Assembly: GCA_022606425.2 (NCBI GenBank)
Contig: JAHDVF020000875.1
Coordinates: 496,001 to 560,000, forward strand
Length of the DNA: 64,000 bases
DNA from: Lepidostoma basale
Lineage: Eukaryota; Arthropoda; Insecta; Trichoptera; Lepidostomatidae
Direction of reading: 5' to 3'
The notes beneath the pieces were generated by a model that was not told the DNA's origin, ran no database searches, and saw only the letters and a program-made list of their open reading frames with translations. Position numbers and translations under genes: made by a program. Numbering within the stretch: position 1 is the first letter of the stretch; each line of letters begins with the position of its first letter. Positions 30,918 to 45,900 of this stretch are shown one piece after another.

Positions 30918-33900
30918 TTACATCATCTTAAGAGAGAGCATGGCGGCCTGCAGGCGCTCCAGTTCTCCTCGCGCTGTCGCCATCTTGTCTGCGTTAGCCG
31001 TTTGCACTTCCGTCGGCACCTTGGCCGCGTAGTCGGCCACCTTCATGCTCTGGTCCAGCTTGGAGATGGTTTGGTTCAGCTGGTCCACAGACTTTTCCAT
31101 TTTGGCAATCTCCTTTACTGGGTCTATCAGTCCCTGTAAACCAAATGTTCCAAAGTGTTATTACCACACCTCTTCAGGGAAAGTGATGTATGTACTTCTT
31201 CATGAAGTAGTCAATAGCATTAATTGTCAAATGAGATGTTAACTTTTTTCAAGGGTTCTAATTGTATAGATTGCTTTCAAAGTACATATGATAATTATTT
31301 ATTATTATTATTTTAATTGTATTATTTCCTTTGGTATGCTCTGTAATTAATATTGACAAGAAAGCTTTATATATTGCAAAGGTGGTTTTAAACAGGCCTA
31401 TTTCTCATCTTTCCCTTGCCATTGTGGTGGAGGGTTTGGCCGACTTTGCATCTATATCAGGGGTGCCAAATATTAAATAATACTAAGGATAATCTCATTC
31501 CTTCTAATTTGTAAATAATTGGTCGTCAGCGAGAGGAATGCGGTAGAAATTCAGAGGAAGTGAGTGATACAATAATTCCGAGTCCTACTGAAGAAAATAT
31601 CCAAAAGAAATAAAAACAAAAAATATTCAATATTATTTTAAAACACTTTTGTGTTTTTTCACCACATTATTTTTCTTTTATCAAACCAACCGGTTACGCT
31701 TCTGCCTGAGATTTGTCAGGGTTACAAAACAAACAGTAACTGACGAAGCTCCGGCGGGAGCGAAACCAACTGGTTTGATAAAACAAAAATAAAGTGGTGA
31801 TTAAACACGTAGAAAAGCTTTAAATTTATTTTTTAATAATGCCACACCACAAATTTAAAAAATGAGGTCACCTGAAGTAGAAGGTGTACTTGAATCTTAT
31901 CGGATATGGTGAGGATGGCACAGCCAGTAGGCGTGTCCCCTTGCCCGAGGGTGCTATGCGCAAGAGGGGCCAGAGCGCTCAGCAGAGTCCTAAGTCCGGA
32001 CCCTTCCCCTTCCTCCACCGGATGCAGGAAGGCCTCCGTGTGCTGGCGGTTGGAGAGGCCGTACATGGACCGCGTGGAGCGGATAGCGTGTACCATCTTC
32101 AGAACCACCTCCACGTCTCTCTCCAGGGACTCGTCCCGCCACTTGCAATCTTTCTCCTGAAATAATTTAAAAAAATATATTTTTTCTTGTCACTACCAAC
32201 CCTTATCAACATTATAACCACCATTAGAATTTGATTTAGTTTTTTTATTTTAAAACAATTAACACACATTATGCGGGTATCGGGTATTTAGGCATCAGGC
32301 AGGCGATAGTCGGGTGGAGAAGGTTCCTTGAGGCCCTATGCACCACGGAGGTGTGACAGGACAAAAAAAAAAAAAAGGTGCGGGTAGTTGGTGAAGCATC
32401 AGCAACATATAGCGGGTGAACACAGTTCCCGCACGAAAATTTGATTTCGTATTAAGTATCTTGGAAAAGAATGCATATATTCTAATAAAGCTGTCTAGAA
32501 CTTATAATTTCCTCAGCTATAAAAGTGTTGACAGCTCAAAATGCATGAGTAATTTTGTAATACATACAATTCAATAAACTGAAATAAAAGTCAGTGCTGG
32601 GTCATTGTAGTGCAATGTTTTAAGTGTAAACAGGGTTGAACTTTATTTAAATACAAATTATTATTATTACTTGGCCTAAATCATTACAAAAATAAAAACA
32701 ACGGTGGCATCTCCAGTCTCGCTAGTATGATGATTCATTATGCATTCAAACTGTAAGAAACATTTGACACTGTGAAATATCCCTGTATGTTCATGAAAGA
32801 TACAAAAAAGTTAAGATAAGGAATACTTGTTTAAGCATTTTAATTCGTATACATATACTTGGGACTTTTGTAAAGAGATTCGTATACAACATTTAAGTAA
32901 AAAATATCACATAGGAGTATTTTTAGCACTGTTAGTAATACCCGCAAAGAAGGTTGAACTACCCTTCCAGCTGTTGAACAGCAGTTCACCAAACAGGTAG
33001 AGCTACCTTTCCTACATAAAGTATGTCAATTGACTCAAAATTGGAAGAAAAATAACTATTGTATAATAAATTAACAATGGTTAAAGTATTATGTAGTTAA
33101 TGATTTTGTGTGATCGTAGAGTAGTGTGCAATGTCACAAGGTATATTACTTTTAAACAAAACGGTATGTCATAGATAAATAGAATAAGTGAGGTCATTTT
33201 ACACTCGAACCTATAAACTTCCTAAATGAAGTTATATTGTACTGTATTGTTGTAAATGAACTTATAGATGTAATAAATATCAAATTACCTCTGGATAAGG
33301 GGCCACACAGATGGAGGGTACGGAGGTGTCCCTTCGCGGCAGCCTCTGGTAGAGCTCTTCTGTGATGAAGGGCATGAAGGGGCTCAGCAGGCGGAGACCA
33401 AACTCCAAGCTGGTGAACAGGATTCTCTTGGCATTTTTGATGTCCTTCTCAACACCACTGGCAAACACAGGTTTTAAGTATTCCTGGAAATAAATAAAAC
33501 TGTTCATATAAGATTTTTCTTCACTGCAGCCAGAGTTTCAAATGTTTTTGTTTTTTTTTATGAACCCTAGTAAATGGGTTAAAATAAAATAAGACAATTA
33601 TTTGGTCCATTTTCTATTTTAACAACAACAAACTATCACGCCGTTTCCTCGCAGGGGTAGGCAGAGAGAATGGACTGCCACACTACTCTATCCTGACAAA
33701 CCTCTCTAGCTTCCTCCACATTCATAAAACGAGTCATACACGCACGTCGATTTCTCAGACTTCTAACATGACCAACATTTAAAATTTGGTTAATTTGGTC
33801 ATGCCATGTTTTCCTCGGTCTGCCTCGACTCCGTACTCCATTTACATCATTAATGTAAACTTTCTTAACCATTCTTTCTCCATCCATGCGCTCCATATGT

Positions 33901-36900
33901 CCGAACCAACGCAGCGATCCTTTCATAATTTTGTTCATAATACCTTCTTCCGCTCTACATTCCTTTCTTATATCAGCATTTGAGATTCTGTCGTATATAA
34001 TTCTACTACACATACGTCTTAGGGACCTCATCTCTACCACATTTATTCTGCTCTCATCATTCTTCTGCCAGTTCAATGCTTCGCTTCCATACATTTGAGT
34101 TGAGACCAGAACTCCATTGTGAACGGCCGTTTTCACTTTCATTGATAAATTCTTGTTTCCAATAACTATTTTTAAAGCCCCATTCACTTTGTTGCCCGCA
34201 CCAACCATTCTTTCAACAATAATTTAACACAAAATATAAATGACCCAATGTTGATATCTCTAGAAGATTAACTCCCATACTGCTAGTGGCTACATTTGCA
34301 GTAAGCAAAAATTGATTTTGAATTTGCAGCTTGTATTTGAATGAATCTTATTCACCTTATTACTTTAGTAGTAAATTGTATGTAATATTATGATGAACTA
34401 GGACTATCTGTCTGGGCTGTAGTCAGCTGCATTCGAGACCATTTTTATTTTACTGCAAATGAAGCCGGCCACACAATGAGGGTTGACAGTCACATATTAA
34501 TCAATGGGAATTGAAATGACACTAAATCACTTATAATGTAAATAGATTAGTTACCAAATAGACATCGCAGAGTTCATAAAGCCAAAGATTGTAGCACGCC
34601 GTTGTGGTGGCAGGGAAGTCGTAGCTCTTGAAACCATTTCCAGTGATGGATACGGCGTTGGCTATCCGAGAGAGCATCCACCTGTCCATAGGAGAGAGGT
34701 CGGTGGAGAGTGCTGGTTCTTGTACCTGTTATAAAACATCATAAAAGACCCCTCAGTCACAATATGCTTTAATTTTATTACAATTATAACCAAAGAGTTA
34801 AAAAAAATCATTCAGTATCTTTTAAAGCTAACTAACCATCACACCGTTTTTTACGAAGGGGTAGACAGAGAGGATGGACTACCACACTGCTCTATCCTGA
34901 CATAGTTCTTGAGCTTCCTCTATATTTATATATATTAACACGGAGGCAAGTCGATTTTTACTTTGACTTTGAATGTAGCCACCTTTTGATAATTGATTAA
35001 TTTGGTCATGCCATGTTTTCCTCGGCTGTCCTCAGGTTTTTTTTTTCATTCACAGTTTGTAAACAACTATTGAACCATTCTTCTCTCACCCATTCGTTCC
35101 ATTTGTCCAAACCATCTAAGTGATTCTTTTTTTAATTTTACTTAGGATGCAATCATCTGCCTTACATTTCTTCCTTATTTCATCATTCGGTATTCCATCA
35201 TACATCGTTTGCCCTCACATTCTTCACAATGATCTCATTTCTACAGCATTTATCCAACGGCAGTATCTTATAAAAAAATATAAATGTCAAAGCATATTAC
35301 CTGGAAGAGTTCCCCCTCGCCGAGGTACATGAGGGCAAACTTGGTGGCATTCCATAGCTTGTTACAGAAGAAGCGATACCCCTGCACGCGCTGGATGTCC
35401 ATATTCAAATCCCGCCCCTGAGCCATTGCACACAATGCAAACCTGTAAAAAAATATATATATAATAACAAAAATAACTTAAGAGTTACCAAAAGCACAGA
35501 GAAAACATGAAAAAGCCATGCTACATATGAAACTCTCAATGGGATAAGATGGGGTTCTGGCTTATCTGGCTAGGTTGGGCGAATCGGACTGCTGGGAACA
35601 GAAGGCACAGGATCGAGAAGCTTGAAGGAAAATCATCAAGGAGGCTGCTTAGTAGAATGCTTACTAAACTTCAAGAGTTGTATGGCCATAGGAAGTAATA
35701 AGTAAGTAAATGGGATAAGAAATCTTGAGATACGTAGAAAATCGGGAGTAAGGGGTATCAAACGGTCATTTGCAGGACATGTTGCCAGACTGGGAGACCG
35801 AAGATCGACTAGAGAGATTTTGGAATGAAGACCTCGGGAAGATAGAAGAAGTAGAGGGAGATCCCCCACACAATAGTCTGATAATATAAGGAAAATTACA
35901 GGTGATTGGATGCAGAAGGCGCAATATAGAAATGTGTGGAGACATATGGGGAAGGCCTGTGTCCAGCAGTATAGGTAACTAAAAAGAAAGAATCTGTATT
36001 ATACCTGAGTGCGTCAGTCCCACACTCGGGGATCCCGTTAGGGTAGTCCTGCTTCTGGCCCCGCTCGGCACGCTCCACCTCGCGGGGGTCGAGGTTGGAG
36101 TCGCGCAGCTGTTCGTGTAGCTGCTCCAGTGATACTCCGCGGATCACATCCACCGGGTCAATTACGTTCCCCAGGGACTTGGACATCTTGCGTCCGTGGG
36201 CATCCCTCACCATAGGGTGCAGGTACACCTCCCTACACAATTTACAATATATCAAATCAGTTTACTTTTCTTAAAATACATTATAAACATATTTACAGTT
36301 TAAGGGATCTATTTGAGAACCACAGCGCCACACTGTTCTTTCCTGACATACTTCTCTTGCTTCCTCAACATTCATATATTGTTTCATGTATGCACAATGA
36401 TTTCTACTACTCGTATGGCTGACATTCAATATTTTGATTGAGCCACATTTTCCTTGGTCTTCCTCTATTTCTCGTTCCACTTACGTTGTTTACATATACT
36501 ATCATTAACATTTTTTCATGTGGCCATGTCCGAAGTCAGAACATGAGTGTACTTGTCGTGGTCGAATTGATGAGCGTGCGTGTCATGATGTAGGAATATA
36601 GTAGAAGCTTAAGAGTTATGTCAGGATAGAACAGTGTGGCAGATCATCCTCTCTGTCTACCCCTCCGGAAAACGAGATCATGGTTAGTTAGTTATTTAAG
36701 AGCCAAATTTCTTTATAAAAGCCCTGATTTTGAAGTCGGTTAATACTAGGCTCACTAAAACTAGATGTTATACTTTGTAATAATATTTATTATTAAAATT
36801 ACAACATTGTCATATTTATTATCATCAACGGCCTTACATTTCATGTATATTTGTTGTTTTGAACATCGTTCATGATTATAGGTTCTAGTTAATAAGACTA

Positions 36901-39900
36901 TTGAATTTTGTGCTCAAATACTATTGAATAAATTAAAATGTATTTCAAACATGCCCTTTGGAGAGCCATTTTTGGCTTGTCAGCTGCAGTTAACCGACTA
37001 CTGCTCTAAAGTAGTAAAATAATGTCTTCTGTTTCTTTGTCTACTTGCAAAGGTAAGTGATTAAAGGTCCCACCACCTTGCATTGTCAAATATCTTAAAT
37101 CTCCAAGGTTTGCATCTATGAAGTCATAGAATCTCATACTTGTGTCCTCGCTTTAAATGTTCCAAGTACCTTATTTCTCTTTCTTTCAAAGCAACAAGCT
37201 CGAGTTTCGACTGAACCAGAATGTATTTTGTGAACATATGACATTAAAATAAAATAATTTTACCTGAATGGCAGTTTCCCAAGAAGTCTCTGACCAAAGA
37301 ATACCATCCGTGCTACCCAGAAGAATAAAATATCATGTCCGGTCTCAAGCAAAGTTCCAGGGTAGAATGCCTGAAATTTAATAATTAATCAACAAACACA
37401 ATAATTTTTACAGAATTAATAATTTTTGTGTGATTCAATCTGATTACAATATTAGTATGGAAACTTCAATAAGTGTACCTTTAAGTCATCAGTCTGATCA
37501 GGCCATCCAAAGATCGAAAAGGGGAATAGTGCTGCGGAGAACCACGTGTCCAGCACATCCTGGTCCTGCTTCAGCCGAATCTGAGAAGGCTCCACACCGT
37601 ACTTGGCAGTTGCCTTCTTCAGTGCTTCTTCTTCTGACCTCGCCGAGATCCAGTTGTCATCCGATTTAATCTGTTATAGCCATACATTACAATAACCATT
37701 ACAATCAGTCATTTAAAACTACTAAATACACTTGAGTGAGACAGAAGGTGTAAGAAAACTTTTGTACAAGCATACTACAGTTTTAATCCACAGAAAATTG
37801 CAAAACAAAACAGATTAAGAAAAAAAATTCAATAAACAAAAAATGCAGTGCAATAAAAGTAGTCAAGGTAAATATTCTTAATAATGAAAATAAAATAAAA
37901 ATTTATTTAAAGTATATATTTAGTTAAATTCCACTTAGGTTTATGACATTGACCGGTTTTGGCAGCTCGCTGCCATCTTCTGGGAAGCTGGTGAAACCGG
38001 TCGAAGCCACGAACCTAAGTGGAATTAAACTATTATAAAGAAATTTTTAATAAATAAATTTTCATTACATACAATTAACTTCTACTGTGAAATTTCAAAT
38101 AACAATATTAATATTGTAAATGTTGTTCATGCTTTGTATTCTCGTTCTGTCCATGCAGGCAAACACGTTTAAAAATACAATATTATTTTTTACGACAAAC
38201 AAAACCAAAATATGAAAAACTATTTATAATCCATTACTGGCACAGATACTGCATGTGGCCCCATATAATATTTCTGGAAGCAGACTGTTTACGCACATAA
38301 TACAAAATAAAACAATAAATTGGATGATTTATAAACCACCATTTTTATGAAGGAATCATATCAAGGATGCTGCAGGAAACGTTCAATAAACATATCTAGT
38401 ATGAGGGCTGCACCTGACACAGTTGATCAACGTTTATATCAGGATAGGATGATTTGAAAAGGTGTGTTTTGAGTCTCAATCTAAACTCTGACGGGTTCTC
38501 ATGCATTTGAGGTCAGCAGGAAGATTGTTAAGGAAAGGAAGGCTGAAGACTCGGTTGCCGAAATCTGGGTGAGGATGGGGTTTTGGCAGAGACAATCTAC
38601 CCATCACAGAAGACATTGCTGATTTTAATGCACAGTACCTCGATTCAGGCTCTCGGTGATGAAGGATTCCAATATATAAACTGGTGCTTTTCCATGCAAC
38701 GCCTTAAAGAGCTTGTATTGTATGCAGCATGCACAGCCTAAAAATTTTACGAGTCATATCTCTAGAGCCATTAATCAGAATGTTATAGAAAAGACATATG
38801 TGCTTGATGCAACTAGTGTATCCTTTAAATTAAAGAACAATTTTTGAAGAGCAGAAGCTAGTTGCAAGTGAAATGGAGCATTGATACTGCAATGTTCTAC
38901 GGAAGTGAAATGTTAACAATAACGAAGTGTGCAGTTCTCTCGGCTTCCATATGAGAGTAGTCTCAAAGATGTGGCGTTAAACAAATAAAATAAAATACAA
39001 AGACCGGATGCTACAGAGTACATTTTAGAAGCATGCATGCGAGAAAAAGTGTGCTAACAGGTGTGCCTAAAAGGCTCGGTAGGAAGACATACAGCTTTAG
39101 GTTTGATCGTGGAGTGTCCCGTGTTCCTGTATCTCCTTTTCCTTGGTCGGTTCACTTTCATTACTTGAATAGGGTTTGGCTGTTAATATAATAAAAGAAA
39201 ACAGGTCATTTTATATACAATGAACCAGACTGGCTAATATAAATGAAATTATATATGACGAAAATGTATATATTTTCATTTGGAAGAAGAATTTGACACT
39301 GTTAATATCTACTTTATTTATTAAATAAACAAAAATATTTCATATGTTTCATGAGGTACAGATATTAATTAATACAGTGTTTTTTTTAGTTTTGTAGCCA
39401 CAATCATGCTATGACATAATATTAGATAATCAAATGATACCACTGATTTATTTATATAATAGCCATCTGGTTTCGCCAAGTTCTATCAGTACACAAATAA
39501 AAACATTGTTAAATGAAAAAAACAAATAAGTCTGATGTGTTATCTTTTAAGGGACAAAGAAGGCGCCCCCACATGTGGTGTTATTTAACACTCAGTGCCC
39601 CTGGAAAAGACACAAAGTCAGCCAAACCTTTCACCACAATGATAAGAGAAAGAAAATAGCCTATTTAGCGCTACCTCTGTAATACATATAGCTTTATTGC
39701 CATTGATACGAAGAAGAAAAGATTATCTTTTAGAATCTGAATTGTTATCTGAAAGAATTGCACTATTTTATAATTTAAATGAAGAGACCATAAATTGGAG
39801 CATAACACGCACCTGTACTTGCCCCTCGGGCGTGAGCACGGTGACCTGGTAGGCGGGGATGCGGTGGCCCCACCAGAGCTGGCGAGACACACACCAGTCG

Positions 39901-42900
39901 CGGATGCCGCCCATCCAGTGGTCCCACGTGCGCACGTGTGCCTCGGGGATGATCTTCAGCTCCCCGCTCTTCACCGCCTTCACGGCTGCAGCCGCCATCT
40001 CATCGCACTTTATGTACCTGTTATAATCAGAGGTGACGACAATTAGAGTAATAACATACCCTTACTGATGACACCAGTGCATTGTAGAAAAATAATTCAT
40101 TCTTCTCAACGCTACATCCCGGTGCAGGATTTGGCCTCCTCTCCATTCTTCCGGATACTCCTCTTCCACTCAGTCCACTCATCTTTGTCCTGGTCTCTTT
40201 TTGCGCGGCACCCATCTGGTGTAACCTTCAGTGCTCTATCTTCTGGCATTCTTTCTATAAGTCCAGCCCACCGTAGGCATTGAGACTTACAGAATCTCAC
40301 CACTGTTTCTTGGTTAATTGGTCTTTCTAACTCAAGATTTATTTGGAGTTTGAGTTAGGACCCACACCGTATGTCCCATCTTCCAGTGTGGGTCCAAACA
40401 TTTTTCACAAGATCTTCCATTAAAAAAAATCGCTAGCTTGCTTTCTTCTCTCTGCGTTAAGGACCATGTTTCATAAGCCTTAAGTGACTACCGGGCTTAT
40501 GATGATTTTGTATAATAATTTATACATATAATGCAAATATATTTTTGGAAGACAACCGTTGTTATGTTTTTTTAATTTCATAAATAAAATAGAACAGAAT
40601 GAACAACACTCACTTATAAGACTAAATTGCAATTGATTTGATAAAAAAAACATCAACTGACCATTGTGGCTTTATAAGTGGTTCCACCACATCCTTGGAT
40701 CGGCTGCACAGCGGCACCACCATGGGGTTATCTTTGGTTTCCCGGTACAGTCCCAGTTTCTGCAGCTCTTTTGTTATTTCTCGTCTACAATCGAACCGCA
40801 ACATGCCCTGGGAACAATAACGAATAATACTGTTATTACACAAATGCGAAAAATTGATTATGAATCAAAACTAAAAATATTTAATACTTTAGTTATTTTA
40901 CTTTCATTGTTTTTGTCAAAATATAAAAATTATAGATATTTCACACTTTACACAAAGTTTGCCAAATATTTGATAATGTGATTCTTTTCAATTTACACAC
41001 TTATTGCGGTTAGCTGGAAGATACTTCCGGTAGACAATAAATGATTTAAATGTATATTGAAGTGTTAAATGGTTTGTTGAAGCTTTTCTCACAACAGTAA
41101 AAATAAATTTATTGAAAAGAAATGTGAAAATGATTTTTGTAAACGGTGAATAAAACCATAATCACAGAAACGTCGCAAACAAAAAACCGTAGTAAAAAAA
41201 AACAAAAAACTGCGGTGTCATCATTGACAAATCCTATTTTGTAAAATTTTTAATTACTTTTTTGATTTCTAATATATGAATTCTGCACATGCTTATAAAT
41301 GTGCGGTAATCAATGATAATTATATTAATTATCAAAGATAATATCTATATTTATTAAATGCAAAAGATTCGCTATAAAATGTAACATTTTGAAGATGTTG
41401 GGCTTCATCGTCCGGACCGGCAGAGTTTTCAGGGATCCCAATGTGCTCAGAGTCCTATACAACGCATTGGTTCGGAGCAGACTCGAAAGTGGTTCTGTGA
41501 TATGGAGTCCTCACGAGGCGAGATATTCCATTATGCTGGAGAGGGTTCAGAAAAAATTTCTGAGGTATCTCTACATGAGGGAGTATGGTAGCTATCCTTG
41601 GCTCTATCCCACGGCATTTCTTTTGGGAATGCTCGGAACCAATTCTCTACAGCTTCGAAGAGATGGACATCTAATTACCCATTTCTTTAGATTAATTAGG
41701 GGATGCTTCGAGAACTCGGCCGTACTGGAGGGTGTTCGGCTTTTTGTCCCCGATAGATATCTCCGACAGCGACAGCACAGATTGTTTTATCTACCGGCTG
41801 CCAGAACCAATCTGCCTCTGGTGATACCGGTGGGAAGAGCAATTAGTCTGCTGAACACGGTCTCCTCGGAGATCGACGTCTTTCATGTTAGTGAAAGTAC
41901 GTTCAGAAGGCAAATACTCTTAATCCTGGAGAGTATCCTGTCTTCCTAATGTTGAACCATCTCTTATGCGTTTCTGGTAGTATACTATATATAATATATA
42001 ATTTTACCTGTTCTCAATAGATGCCTTAAAAATAAATTTTGTAATGTCTGTTGATGAAATAAACTGATTTGATTTGATTTGATTTCATCACCACATTTCT
42101 TAAATAACAAATACGCTGTGAAATAAAGAAATGAACTTACGGTGAACTGAGCGCAGTCCCCGATGACGCGTCCCTCCTCATCAAAGATGGTGATGAAGGG
42201 GAGGTTGTGTCTTTTGCCTACTTCGTAGTCATTGGGGTCGTGAGCTGGGGTTATCTTCACGGCACCTATACACATTACAAAGATATTTTATTATTGTCTT
42301 TCTTGCATAAACTAAAACTATGTCATATTAAAGTAAAATTCTATTCCAAGTAAACACAAGCTGTCTCTTTATATTAGGTCCTTACATATGAAATTGGCGT
42401 TTTGCCGTACTGGCAACTTTGATCTCAAATATCTTCCCTTTGGTTAGGAATTCCAAATTCAAATTTATACAGCTATTTACTCAAGTATTTGTGTTTCGAA
42501 AATTATAATTCATTTGTTTTTTCCTCAATTGTTTTTTTTCTTTGCGTCACTCAGTTTACTAAATGGAAAACTTGAAATATCGCGTTATTTACGAGTACGA
42601 GTTCCACCGTGGCACCAGTGCTGCAGAAACGGCTCGAAGGATTAATAATGTGTATGGCGACTGTGCCGCAAAAGAAAACACAATGCGTTTTTGGTTCCAA
42701 CGTTTTCGTTCTGGAAATTTCGACCTGCAGAACAAGCCCCGTGGACGGCCGGAGACCAAAGTTGATAATGAAGAATTGAAGGCTATCGTGGAAGCGGATC
42801 CATTGCAAACCACGTCCGAGTTAGCTGCAGGCTGCGGTGTTAGTGATAAAACTGTTTTAATCCACTTGAAGCAAATTGGGAAGGTGAAAAAGCTTGAAAG

Positions 42901-45900
42901 GTGGGTACCTCACGAATTGAGTGAAGCAAATCAACAAACGCGCGTTGACTGCTGCGTTGCATTACTCAACCGGCACAATAATGAAGGGATTTTGAATCGA
43001 ATCATTACCTGTGATGAAAAGTGGATCATGTATGATAATCGGAAGCGCTCATCGCAATGGCTGAACCCTGCCGAACCAGCCAAACCATGCCCCAAGCGAA
43101 AATTGACTCCAAAAAAGTTACTTGTGAGCGTTTGGTGGACTAGTGCTGGTGTCGTTCACTACAGCTTTCTTAAATCTGGCCAGACGATTACGGCAGATGT
43201 CTATTGTCAGCAACTGCAAACAATGATGGAAAAGCTAGCTGCTAAACAACCGAGGCTGGTTAATCGCTCTAGGCCACTGCTACTTCATGATAACGCTAGA
43301 CCACACACTGCACAACAGACGGCTACCAAATTAGAAGAGCTTCAATTGGAATGTCTAAGACATCCACCGTACTCTCCGGACCTTGCCCCAACAGATTACT
43401 ATTTTTTTTCGAAATTTGGATAACTTCTTGCAAGGGAAAAAATTCAACTCCGATGGGGCAGTCCAAACCGACTTCAAAGATTTTATTGATTCCCGTCCGA
43501 ATGGTTTTTTATTTATTTAAGGGATCGATGAACTACCTATGAGATTGCAAAAGTGCATAGATAGCAATGGTACATATTTTGATTAAATAAATATATTATA
43601 TTAAAAAAAAAATCAACTTTATGTTCCTCCCATACAAAACGCCAATTTCATATGTAAGGACCTAATATTACTTTTATAAGCTTTCATCAATGAATTTGAA
43701 CTCACAATATTAATATTCTCTGTGTGTATTATTTATATACTACTCATATATAAATTACCTATGTAGCTACCTTGGTCAAAGATTCTATTTGTGTAATAAT
43801 AAAAATAATATTCTGACTTTTAAATGGTCGTTTTTATGATGTAATCACCTCAAGGGTGCATTAAAAGATGTTTTAAATCTAAAAATCTAAATATGAACGC
43901 TGATATTCACGAAAGGTTAGAAAATAATATAAAACAAATATGTTAGGTTTTAATTTGGGGATTAAATATGAAAAAGATGCGTTTTCAGCTTAGATACGAT
44001 CATAAGAAATCTGATGGTAAGTGTCCATAGATATTATCTAAACCATAGACAACACATTTTTCTTTAAACTTGTAATACGAAATAAACATGAAACGAAAGA
44101 AAAATATATAGGTATTTCTAATTTATATTGTCAATTTGATGTTCATAAAAATCCATGGACAATTTTTTACTTCTAATCGCCTAATCGGGTTTCTATTTAA
44201 TATACGAAAACATAAGGAGTTTAAATGGTTTCATTATTTATAAAATCATAAAACCACACATTTTTTAAATGCTGATTGTAAATATGTATAACAAAATATG
44301 TCCCTTACCAGTTCCGAAGCCGAGTTCCACAAAATCATCGCAGAGAATAGGCAATCTCCGTTTGCAGAAGGGGTGCACAACAAATTTGCCGTGGAGATGT
44401 TTGTACCTTTCGTCGTTGGGGTGGACAGCTACGGCCGTGTCTCCCAGCATTGTCTCCACGCGGGTAGTGGCCACCACCAGCTCTTCTCCCGTGCCTTCCA
44501 CTTTGTACGCAAATGTCGCCAGCACTCCAAATTCCACCTATAAACAGAAAAATGTAACAGTAGAAAATATTATTTATGATATTAACATAAACTTTATGAT
44601 TACCCTAACACACCTCATTCATACATATCGCCTGACCTTTAAAATTTGATTAATCTGATTATACCATTTTTCCTCTGTCTTACTCGACTCCATAAGCCAT
44701 TCACATTGTTAACGAATACTTACTTGTTCATGGAAAGAAATTGCCCATTAGGTGCATAATTCAATTCTGTTAACAATTGTTCAGGGATTTTTATAAAAAT
44801 CAAATTGATGCAATTAATTTAATGTACATACATTTATTTTTATATACATATATAACTTGCTTTGATTGTTTGAACTATTATATCAAAACATCAGGTCCAG
44901 TAAGATGAAAAACTTAATCAATAAACAAAATGTAAAAACAGATTTCAATTACATATAATAAGCATCAAGATAAGTAATCTGAAACTATGTATATATAATA
45001 GAAACATTAATTTCACAGAAGCAATGAACACATTGAAATAATATTTTATATGTATCTACATCAGTCATGGGCCGTATCATGATAAGACCTTAACCTGATT
45101 GGAGGGGAATGATGAAACAATGTGTTGGTATAACATTTATGTGTTTCAACTGCACATAACAATGACTTTCTATGGTACACGAGATTCAATACATTAGGAA
45201 CTATTTCATATACTTAAGCTTTTATATAAATGTTCATTTATAGAGATTGACAAAAGAAAATAATCATTAAACACAACAACAAACCATCACCCCGTTTCCC
45301 CACAAGGATACCCAAAGAGAATGGACGGCCACACGATCCTGACACCTCTCTAGATTCCTCCACATTCACACAGCGAGTCATACATGCATATCAATTTTGA
45401 CTGCTAAGGTTGGTTGCTAAAAGCCGATATATTGGCTTTTGCTGCATCAGCGAGAAATGGCAAATCTGGCAGATGAAAGTCATGATTTATAAAAGAATCA
45501 TGTAAATTTTAGACAGAGTGTGAAGGAGTGAGTCAGTGGTATATATTTTTAATGATTTGGTTTGATTTAAAAGACAATTTATAAATTAAGTATCCCAAAA
45601 TTGACAACCAAACAGTTAAGATGGCTGATTTTCAAAATTGTATTAATCTGGTCATTCCATGCATCTCTCTGTCTTTCTCGACTCTGTAATCAATTCACAT
45701 TGTCGACCCATGCATATTCTTAACCATTCTTTCTTCATCCATGCGCTCCATGTGCCCGAACCAACGCAGTGACCCCTACATCATTTTATTCATAATACAT
45801 TGTTCTGCTCTACATTCCTTCAATACATCGTTCTCCCATACATACATATTAGGGGCCTTATATCTACGACATTCATTCTGCTCTCATCCTTCCTCTGCCA

